From contig CACYZS010000031.1 of assembly GCA_902778985.1 (NCBI GenBank), positions 1 to 13,464 of the forward strand: a DNA stretch of 13,464 nucleotides, read 5' to 3'. Positions 8,001 through 12,397 of the stretch are shown here, piece by piece (the stretch's first letter is position 1; each line of letters begins with the position of its first letter). This DNA comes from an uncultured Ruminococcus sp. (GTDB taxonomy: Bacteria; Bacillota; Clostridia; Oscillospirales; CAG-272). Below the pieces are notes generated by a model, which saw nothing but the letters and a program-made list of their open reading frames with translations, did not search any database and was not told where the DNA came from. Position numbers and translations under genes: made by a program.

Positions 8001-9044
8001 ATCCACTACATCGTCTACACCGGCGCGCTCTACGACGAGACGCTTTCGGAGTATATCGCCCTGCACAGAAAGGCGCTGACGCTCGGCGTTCTGTGTCTCA
8101 CCTCGCTCGACACGGCGAACGCGATGGCGGACGTGATCGCGAGCGGCTACTCCGAAAAGAACACCGAGCCGGTGGACCTGAACGCTATGCGGCGCGAAAA
8201 GCGCACCATCGCCTTCTCGAAGATGGAGGGTTCGGGCGACGACTATATCCTGATCGACGCGACCAAGACCCCGCTCGACGGGGCGGAGTCGCTTGCCGTC
8301 GAACTTTGCGACCGCCGCTTCGGGATCGGGGCGGACGGGATGGTCGTGCTGCTCCCGTCGGAGAAAGCCGACGTGAAGATGCGCGTCTGCAACCGCGACG
8401 GTTCGGACGGCGTGATGGCGGGGAACAGTATCCGCTGCGTCGGGAAGTACCTGCACGATAACGGCTTCGTCAAGCGGGACACCGTGACGGTCGAGACCGA
8501 GGCGGGCATCCGCGAACTGACGCTGCACACCTCGTTCGGGCGGGTCACGATGGTCGGGGTGAATATGGGCAAACCGGAACTCACGCCCGAAAAGGTCCCC
8601 TGCACGCTGGACGGTGAAAGTGTGATCGACCGTCCCGTCAAGATCGGCGGGACCGAGTACCGCGTCACCTGCCTGTCGGTCGGCAACCCGCACTGCGTGG
8701 TGTTCACCGAACACCCCGAGAAGATCGATCTGTCGGTCGTCGGTCCGCAGTTCGAGTACGCGCCGCTCTTCCCCGAACGCATCAACACCGAGTTCGTCCG
8801 GGTAGTCAGCCCGACGGTACTCTCGATGCGCGTCTACGAACGCGGGAACGGCGAGACCGCCGCCTGCGGGACCGGCGCCGTCGCGGCAGCCGTCGCCGCC
8901 GTGCTGAACGGCTACTGCAAAAAGGACAGCGAGATCACGGTCGAGTTGCCCGGCGGAGACCTGTCGGTGTGCGTGAAGGAGAACGGAGACGCGATCCGGA
9001 CGGGAGATACTCATTTGGTATACACCGGAGAAATCGTGAAGTGA
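5007..9044 (+). CDS. carB: Fusion: carbamoyl-phosphate synthase large subunit - diaminopimelate epimerase-like domain
   Basis: A single open frame of 1345 codons. Residues 1-1060 are a complete CarB, which makes carbamoyl phosphate from bicarbonate, ATP and ammonia: first ATP-grasp half (RPAFTLGGTGGG at 169-180), second half from about 541 (RPSYVIGG at 699-706) and the C-terminal regulatory MGS domain at about 931-1060 (ATPGTA). Residues 1061-1345, beginning at an internal ATG (8187), are a complete DapF-like domain with SKMEGSGDDY, FGIGADG, NPHC, YERGNGET and ACGTG. DapF converts LL- to meso-diaminopimelate for lysine and peptidoglycan. In this copy the first catalytic Cys is Ala1138 (MAGNSIRC instead of CGN), while Cys1287 is kept. 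There is no stop codon or internal ribosome binding site at the junction. The start ATG 5007 has only a weak GGGAC upstream. The gene is 45 nt after argF. No carA glutaminase gene is in the window. Confidence 0.93.
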   Translation: MPKDKSIKKVLVIGSGPIVIGQAAEFDYAGAQACRVLREEGINTVLVNSNPATIMTDKHLADEIYLEPLTVTSVKRIILREKPDGLLAGLGGQTGLTLAMQLEKEGFLKEAGVRLLGTDVAAIDRAEDRELFKETMEGIGQPCVPSDIANTVEECLAVAEKIGYPVIVRPAFTLGGTGGGIAATPEELVDIAGPGLDLSPITQVLIEKSIAGWKEIEFETMRDNTGEAVSVCSMENVDPVGVHTGDSIVAAPALTLSDREFSMLRQAALDIVAAIGVIGGCNCQFALKPDGSEYAVIEVNPRVSRSSALASKATGYPIAKVTTRLALGYTLKEIRNPKTGDSLSGFEPAVDYIVVKYPKFPFDKFAGMSRRLGTQMKATGEVMSIAPTFEAALMKAIRGAEIGADTLNLPPLDGRSVIERLGDQDDRRLFTVFEAIKAGVSIDEIYRITTIDPYFLNKIKRLADYEEKIKGGLTADLLKEGKELGYTDKALERLSGTKPATETPFGYRIVKTCASVFGTDKPYFYSVPNAEGCEARSFQKSGKPVILVLGSGPIRIGQGIEFDYSSVHCVWTLKELGYDVAIINNNPETVSTDYDTADRLYFEPLTPEDVMNVIRAENPIGVVVAFGGQTAIKLTAFLDRAGVQILGTSAEGIDVAEDRERFDRLLEKFSIKRPRGMGVVTTEEALRAAETLGYPVLLRPSYVIGGQNMTIVHTAAEVKKYMARILSTGIDNPVLVDKYMMGPELEVDVISDGENVLIPGIMQHIERAGVHSGDSIAVYPPYSVDDRMIGKIVECSEKLALALGTKGLVNIQYLISENELYVIEVNPRASRTVPYISKVTGVPMVDLAASVMTGGKLASLGYGTGLYQAPPYVTVKVPVFSFGKLSDANSYMGPEMKSTGEVLGIGKNIREALFKGMTSAGFRLQNPRDGKETGIFISVDDHDYGEIIGLSRKVRDLGMTVYATPGTAETIRQLGIPVNVVPGIREQDGMWKLLEEGKIHYIVYTGALYDETLSEYIALHRKALTLGVLCLTSLDTANAMADVIASGYSEKNTEPVDLNAMRREKRTIAFSKMEGSGDDYILIDATKTPLDGAESLAVELCDRRFGIGADGMVVLLPSEKADVKMRVCNRDGSDGVMAGNSIRCVGKYLHDNGFVKRDTVTVETEAGIRELTLHTSFGRVTMVGVNMGKPELTPEKVPCTLDGESVIDRPVKIGGTEYRVTCLSVGNPHCVVFTEHPEKIDLSVVGPQFEYAPLFPERINTEFVRVVSPTVLSMRVYERGNGETAACGTGAVAAAVAAVLNGYCKKDSEITVELPGGDLSVCVKENGDAIRTGDTHLVYTGEIVK

Positions 9045-9049
9045 AAAAT

Positions 9050-9085
9050 GCGGGCGCGCATTTCTGCGCGCCCGCCTTATTATTT
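9050..9085 (+). terminator. Strong terminator at the end of the operon, probably bidirectional
   Basis: A perfect 11-bp stem, GCGGGCGCGCA (9050-9060) with TGCGCGCCCGC (9065-9075), has a TTTC loop and a tail CTTATTATTT. On the other strand the stem is followed by ATTTTTCA, so it may also stop minus-strand transcription arriving from the convergent gene. Confidence 0.9.
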
Positions 9086-9249
9086 CACAATAACCCCCGT
9101 ATAGATCAGGTGAGCATCACCCGTTAGGAACGGGGAACTCGATATGCCTCCCTGCGGTCGGCGAGTGAAGTGACCGAGAGAAAAATTTACCACGCCCGCG
9201 CGGGGGATGCGGTCGTGCTTCGAAAGAAAGCGGGCGTATCCCTTGTTCC
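9086..9249. other. Hairpin-rich non-coding spacer between convergent genes
   Basis: No gene is seen. Three inverted repeats lie close together: CCCGTT/AACGGG (9120-9125, 9129-9134), CGGTC/GACCG (9155-9159, 9172-9176) and ACGCCCGC/GCGGGCGT (9192-9199, 9230-9237). The dense layout is like a dispersed intergenic palindromic repeat, but I cannot test whether other copies exist in the genome. Confidence 0.4.
9182..9237 (-). terminator. Probable terminator of the EEP-fold lipoprotein gene
   Basis: Read on the minus strand, ACGCCCGC (9237-9230) and GCGGGCGT (9199-9192) form an 8-bp stem with a 30-nt loop, followed by GGTAAATTTTTCTC. It begins 12 nt after the stop codon. The long loop and a competing CCCGCGCGGG palindrome (9195-9204) make the assignment moderate. 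Confidence 0.5.
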
Positions 9250-10620
9250 TTACGGTACTGTTATCGTGGCAACCACCGCGACGTGATCCGAGAGAGAAGT
9301 GTTGACGGCGCGGAAGTCGGTCATGGTGACGCCTTTGACGATGATATTATCGACCGGCCACTCGAGCCCGCCGGTTTTGGAGCCGGTGCAGGTGAGGAAC
9401 GAGCCGTCGTTTCCGACGGTGTAGCCGGCTTCGGCGAAACGTTCGTAATACTCGGCGTGATAGGCGTTCCAGTCCCCGAGCATAATGACGTGTTCGGTAT
9501 CGGCGAAAGCGGCGATCAACTCGTCCATCTGGTTGGTGCAAACGGTGTCGGGGTTCAGGTTATCGTGGAACGCGAGGTGCAGGGCGACGATCGTGACGGT
9601 CTCGGTTCCAACGGTAAGTTCGCCCGTGATATAGTAGTAATCGGTCGCCTTGATCGCGGTGGTATGCAGAACGGTATCGGGGGTATTGCAGGCGAAATCG
9701 TGAAGCGTCAGGTTCTTCAGGGGGAACTTCGCGTAGAGCGCGTTGCAACTGTAATTGCGCTGCTCGCATTCAAAGGGAGTGGCGTAATCGAGGAAGAGGT
9801 AGCGGGCGGCTTTCGACGGGGTGAACAGTTGGCTGTACTCGTTCAGGATCAGAACGTCCGCGCCGAGCGAACCGATATACGCGTCGAACTTCGCCTTCTC
9901 GGTCGCGTACTGATCGTCCGTCAACTTGGTGTTCTTGTTGTTGCCCATGCTGAAATGCCCGATGTTCCAGGACGCGACGGTAAAGGTGGTCGGCACGGTC
10001 GCGTTCGAGAAGACGATCGACGTCGGCAGATAGTAGACGCCGCTGTCGTAATAGTAGACGTAGAGATACCGCGCGTCGCCCGGGATCGAGAGGGTCGCCG
10101 TATCGTTTTTGTCCCAGACCACCATCGTGTACCCGGTGGCGTAGGACGGCTTCTCGCCGGTTGCGGTGGGGATCGCGGTCAGAAACGCGTACCCCATCTC
10201 GTCGGCGTCGGGGTTGCGGGTGACGGTCACGGTGTCGTAGTGAATGTCTTTGAGGTCGACCGTCGCGCCGCGATAGTTCGCCGTGATGAGATAGTCATTC
10301 TGTTTGGTCCGGATGGTCCCGTTCAGCGGCGCCACCTGATCCATCGGGTATTCGTAGACCGCAGGCTCGTCCTGCGGCGCTTCGGTCGTGACCGGCGCTG
10401 CGTCCGTGGTCGATTCGACGGCGGTCGTGTCACGGGCGGTCGACGCCGCGCTTTTATCGGTCGTCATCTCGGTCTGTCCCCCTTTGTCGGTCGTTTCGGT
10501 TCCGGTGCGTGCGGGTCTGTCGGTCGCTTGCTGGACGTCGAGCAGTTCGCAGGACGTCAGAAGCATACAGAAAAGAAGAAAAAGCGCAAGCAGAGCGAAC
10601 AAGCGGTTTGACGGTTTCAT
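9250..10620 (-). CDS. Endonuclease/exonuclease/phosphatase-fold lipoprotein
   Basis: A 456-residue surface protein of unknown substrate. The start ATG (10620-10618) has AGGAGAG 6 nt upstream; an in-frame extension to 10719 would run through the aspS terminator and is rejected. Lipobox LTSC puts the lipid on Cys24. Residues about 34-85 are a Thr/Ala/Asp-rich linker. Residues about 86-210 are a Tyr-rich, probably beta region that I do not recognise. The EEP domain (about 213-456) keeps the metal-dependent hydrolase residues: WN (Asn219), LNE (Glu261), HLAFH (His348), GDWN (Asp383, Asn385), Asp424 and SDH (Asp445, His446). Related folds cut nucleic acids, phosphoinositides or sphingomyelin, so an extracellular nuclease or phosphodiesterase is likely, but which one is open. 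No clear promoter of its own is seen. Confidence 0.85.
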   Translation of the reverse strand: MKPSNRLFALLALFLLFCMLLTSCELLDVQQATDRPARTGTETTDKGGQTEMTTDKSAASTARDTTAVESTTDAAPVTTEAPQDEPAVYEYPMDQVAPLNGTIRTKQNDYLITANYRGATVDLKDIHYDTVTVTRNPDADEMGYAFLTAIPTATGEKPSYATGYTMVVWDKNDTATLSIPGDARYLYVYYYDSGVYYLPTSIVFSNATVPTTFTVASWNIGHFSMGNNKNTKLTDDQYATEKAKFDAYIGSLGADVLILNEYSQLFTPSKAARYLFLDYATPFECEQRNYSCNALYAKFPLKNLTLHDFACNTPDTVLHTTAIKATDYYYITGELTVGTETVTIVALHLAFHDNLNPDTVCTNQMDELIAAFADTEHVIMLGDWNAYHAEYYERFAEAGYTVGNDGSFLTCTGSKTGGLEWPVDNIIVKGVTMTDFRAVNTSLSDHVAVVATITVP

Positions 10621-10645
10621 TATGAACTCTCCTGTTTTAGGATGG

Positions 10646-10665
10646 TCCGCTCCGACCGGAACGGA
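10646..10665 (-). promoter_or_regulatory. Inverted repeat in the leader of the EEP lipoprotein gene
   Basis: Plus-strand arms TCCGCTCCG (10646-10654) and CGGAACGGA (10657-10665) are separated by 2 bp. In minus-strand RNA all nine positions can pair (one G-U), closing on a small loop. It lies 12 nt upstream of the ribosome binding site and lacks a T-run. It could be an operator or an mRNA structure; nothing decides between them. Confidence 0.35.
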
Positions 10666-10691
10666 CGGGAGCACGGAGGAACGTCGATACG

Positions 10692-10728
10692 GTGAAAACC
10701 CGATTTGCCCGGGGGACAAATCGGGTTT
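10692..10728 (-). terminator. Rho-independent terminator of aspS
   Basis: A perfect 12-bp stem, AAACCCGATTTG (10696-10707) with CAAATCGGGTTT (10717-10728), has a 9-nt loop. On the minus strand it is followed by a fourth T and then CACC. It starts 3 nt after the aspS stop codon. Confidence 0.85.
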
Positions 10729-10731
10729 CTT

Positions 10732-12066
10732 TCACGGCGTCAGCCGGTTCGGACCGCGGAACAGGAACATGGACTCCTTGATGTGCAGACCGAGCAACAG
10801 CATGGTCAGGCGGTCGACGCCGAGACCGAAGCCGCCGTGCGGCGGGCAGCCGTAGCGGAAGAACTCGAGGTAGAACTTCACGTCGTTGCCGAGCCCCTTC
10901 TCGTCCGCCTGCTTTTTCAAAACTTCGTAGCGGTGTTCGCGCTGCGCGCCGGTGGTGATCTCGGTGCCGCGCCAGATCAGGTCGTAGCCCTGCGGCACGC
11001 CGTCGGCGTTGCGCATATGGTAGAAGGCGCGCTTGTCAGCGGAGTAGTCGGTGACGAAGAGGAATTCGTGGTCGTAGTGCTTTTTCACCCACTCGTAGGA
11101 GAGGCGTTCGGCGTCGGTGGTGAGGTCGCCCTTTTCGGAATCGGGGCAGGTATAACCGAAGTCCTCTTCGAGTCCGCGGTAGAGGTCGGCGAGTTTCACG
11201 ACGGGGAAGGGCTTCTTCGGCACGACGACGGGGATTCCGAAGAGTTTTTCGATCTCGTCGCCGCACGCCGCCTTCACCTCTTCGAGCGCCGAGGTGAGCA
11301 GTTCCTCTTCCATCTTCATCACGTCGCGGAAGGAGTTGATATAACTGAACTCGAGGTCAAAGCCGGTGAACTCGGTGGTGTGCTTGTTGGTGAAGGACTT
11401 TTCGGCGCGGAATACCGGGCCGCACTCGAAGATGCGCTCAAATCCCGCCGCCATCGCCATCTGCTTGTAGAACTGAGGGCTCTGCGCGAGGTAGGCGTTG
11501 CGGTCGAAGTACTTGACTTCAAACACGTCCGCGCCGCTCTCGGACGCCGCGCCGATCAGTTTCGGCGTGTGGATCTCGATAAAGTTCTGGTCGATCAGGA
11601 AATGCCGCATCGCGTTGACTAAAATGGTCTGCGCGCGAAACATCAACTGGTTCTCCTCGGTGCGCAGGTCGATCCAGCGGTAGTCGATGCGCTGGTCGAT
11701 CGAGGAACGCTCGACCGCCTGTTTCTTCTTGGTCGCGGGAATGTCTTTGCGCACGATGGGAAGCGCGTCGGCGATGCTCTCGGCGACGATCGAACTCGGG
11801 ATCACCTCGATCCCGCCCATCTTGACGTACTCGTTCTCGATCACGACGCCCGTGACGGTCACGACCGAATCGGGGGTAAGCGAATCGATCACCGGGACGA
11901 GGGCGGGAAGTTTCTCCTTCTCGACCGTGATCTGCAATTTACCCGAGATGTCTTTCAACACGATGAACGCCATCGCGGCGCCGTTGCGGAGATTCTCGAC
12001 GAACCCCTGCACCTTGATCTCCCGTCCGATATACGCCTTCGCGTCGGCGGCATACACTCTTTCCAT
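10732..12066 (-). CDS. aspS: Aspartyl-tRNA synthetase, archaeal type (probably non-discriminating)
   Basis: Charges tRNA with aspartate in the cytoplasm. The 444-residue length, lack of the bacterial insertion (GAD) domain and the C-terminal RLTP ending are those of the short archaeal/eukaryotic-type AspRS. An N-terminal OB-fold anticodon-binding domain (about 15-95) is followed by the class II catalytic core: QSPQ at 195-198, motif 2 FRAE at 219-222, and motif 3 GGFGLGVDRL at 411-420. TGFDLE at 234-239 and the QSPQ context fit AspRS rather than AsnRS. Positions that give tRNA-Asp specificity in Thermococcus AspRS (Trp26, Lys85 by my recollection) appear as Glu24 and Met83, so it may also charge tRNA-Asn for GatCAB amidation. 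The start ATG has AAGGAAGG 6 nt upstream. Confidence 0.9.
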   Translation of the reverse strand: MERVYAADAKAYIGREIKVQGFVENLRNGAAMAFIVLKDISGKLQITVEKEKLPALVPVIDSLTPDSVVTVTGVVIENEYVKMGGIEVIPSSIVAESIADALPIVRKDIPATKKKQAVERSSIDQRIDYRWIDLRTEENQLMFRAQTILVNAMRHFLIDQNFIEIHTPKLIGAASESGADVFEVKYFDRNAYLAQSPQFYKQMAMAAGFERIFECGPVFRAEKSFTNKHTTEFTGFDLEFSYINSFRDVMKMEEELLTSALEEVKAACGDEIEKLFGIPVVVPKKPFPVVKLADLYRGLEEDFGYTCPDSEKGDLTTDAERLSYEWVKKHYDHEFLFVTDYSADKRAFYHMRNADGVPQGYDLIWRGTEITTGAQREHRYEVLKKQADEKGLGNDVKFYLEFFRYGCPPHGGFGLGVDRLTMLLLGLHIKESMFLFRGPNRLTP

Positions 12067-12084
12067 GACGTACCTTCCTTGTCC

Positions 12085-12099
12085 CGGATCAAAGATCCG
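12085..12099 (-). promoter_or_regulatory. Small hairpin in the aspS leader
   Basis: CGGATC (12085-12090) and GATCCG (12094-12099) are separated by three bases, just upstream of the aspS ribosome binding site. The leader is only about 40 nt, far too short for a T-box. Confidence 0.4.
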
Positions 12100-12113
12100 T
12101 TTTCATACAAAAA

Positions 12114-12142
12114 AGTATAGCAGAAACGAAGCGGATTGTCAA
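12114..12142 (-). promoter_or_regulatory. Sigma-A promoter of aspS
   Basis: Read on the minus strand: -35 TTGACA (12142-12137), a 17-bp spacer, and -10 TATACT (12119-12114) with a TGC extension immediately before it. The predicted start is near 12107, about 40 nt before the coding region. Confidence 0.9.
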
Positions 12143-12156
12143 TCGGGGGAAAGAAT

Positions 12157-12182
12157 AAAAAAGCGCGATCCGCGCGTCTTTT
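12157..12182. other. Inverted repeat between divergent promoters
   Basis: GCGCG (12163-12167) and CGCGC (12171-12175) around ATC, flanked by an A-run on the left and CTTTT on the right, lie midway between the aspS and mgtE -35 elements. It could be a protein-binding site or an insulating mini-terminator. Confidence 0.35.
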
Positions 12183-12186
12183 CGGC

Positions 12187-12216
12187 TTGACAAAGCGCGG
12201 TGGGCGGTGGTACAAT
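12187..12216 (+). promoter_or_regulatory. Sigma-A promoter of mgtE
   Basis: A consensus -35 TTGACA (12187-12192), an 18-bp spacer and -10 TACAAT (12211-12216). The predicted transcript starts near 12223, leaving a leader of about 175 nt before the mgtE start at 12398. Confidence 0.88.
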
Positions 12217-12252
12217 AAAAGCGAAGAAACGCGAAAGCGGGGTGATACGTTG

Positions 12253-12348
12253 ATGGACGCGGGCACAGACCGACAAAGCACCGTTCCGTTATGCCGGGAC
12301 AAACTGAACGCGGGATCCGCAACGGTCGCCGGGGGCACTCTCCTCTGA
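12253..12348 (+). CDS. Possible 31-residue leader peptide upstream of mgtE
   Basis: ATG 12253 is preceded by GGGGTGAT (12239-12246), which agrees well with the AGGAGGTGAT complement of the 16S rRNA 3' end and is suitably spaced. The frame runs 31 codons to TGA (12346-12348), 17 nt before the hairpin ahead of mgtE. The product starts MDAGTDRQSTVP and resembles nothing I know. It may be a regulatory leader peptide or a chance ORF. Confidence 0.3.
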   Translation: MDAGTDRQSTVPLCRDKLNAGSATVAGGTLL

Positions 12349-12364
12349 CACGCTTTTCCGTACG

Positions 12365-12396
12365 GATGCCGCCCCAAAGAAGGGAGGCGTTTTTTT
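12365..12396 (+). terminator. Terminator-like hairpin that contains the mgtE ribosome binding site
   Basis: The left arm GATGCCGCCC (12365-12374) pairs with GGGAGGCGTT (12382-12391) through one G-A mismatch and two G-U pairs, with the loop CAAAGAA. Seven T follow the right arm (12390-12396). The right arm holds AGGGAGG, the only good ribosome binding site for mgtE, so the same hairpin could stop transcription and hide the translation start. Confidence 0.6.
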
Positions 12397-12397
12397 G

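Larger units (their letters stand above)
12223..12397 (+). promoter_or_regulatory. Structured mgtE leader, candidate metal-responsive cis-regulatory RNA
   Basis: The long leader contains several possible helices: CGC-GAAA-GCG (12230-12239), CCGTT (12281-12285) with AACGG (12321-12325), inner CGTT (12287-12290) with AACG (12307-12310), GCGG-GAT-CCGC (12310-12320), and an alternative GACCG (12268-12272) with CGGTC (12323-12327). It ends in a terminator-like hairpin. I do not find the conserved blocks of the M-box (ykoK) Mg2+ riboswitch, so the class is unassigned. mgtE genes are commonly controlled by magnesium-sensing leaders, which is the reason for the proposal. Confidence 0.5.

Noticed and set aside
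8176..8190. Sequencing error creating the CarB-DapF fusion through the out-of-frame TGA at 8179-8181
   Set aside because: This TGA would end CarB only after an indel upstream, yet the CarB frame is intact to its natural C-terminus and continues cleanly into DapF. It is kept only as a caveat to be tested with reads.
6372..9014. Very long minus-strand open frame (880 codons) opposite carB
   Set aside because: Rich in Arg, His, Asp and Val in the way of a reverse-complement shadow of a GC-rich gene; no known fold; the plus strand encodes an unmistakable CarB-DapF.
9283..10611. Plus-strand frame of 442 codons opposite the EEP lipoprotein
   Set aside because: The minus-strand protein has a signal peptide, lipobox and catalytic motifs; this frame is a Val/Gly/Arg-rich shadow.
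10705..11622. Plus-strand frame opposite aspS
   Set aside because: Antisense shadow of a conserved synthetase; no promoter or ribosome site.
10732..12066. Asparaginyl-tRNA synthetase as the identity of the class II enzyme
   Set aside because: The active-site stretch with QSPQ and TGFDLE and the RLTP terminus fit archaeal-type AspRS rather than AsnRS.
12067..12107. T-box leader upstream of aspS
   Set aside because: The leader is only about 40 nt and has no T-box sequence or terminator, just a small hairpin.
12223..12397. M-box (ykoK) Mg2+ riboswitch as the identity of the mgtE leader
   Set aside because: The conserved M-box blocks could not be found by eye; left as an unassigned structured leader pending a covariance-model search.
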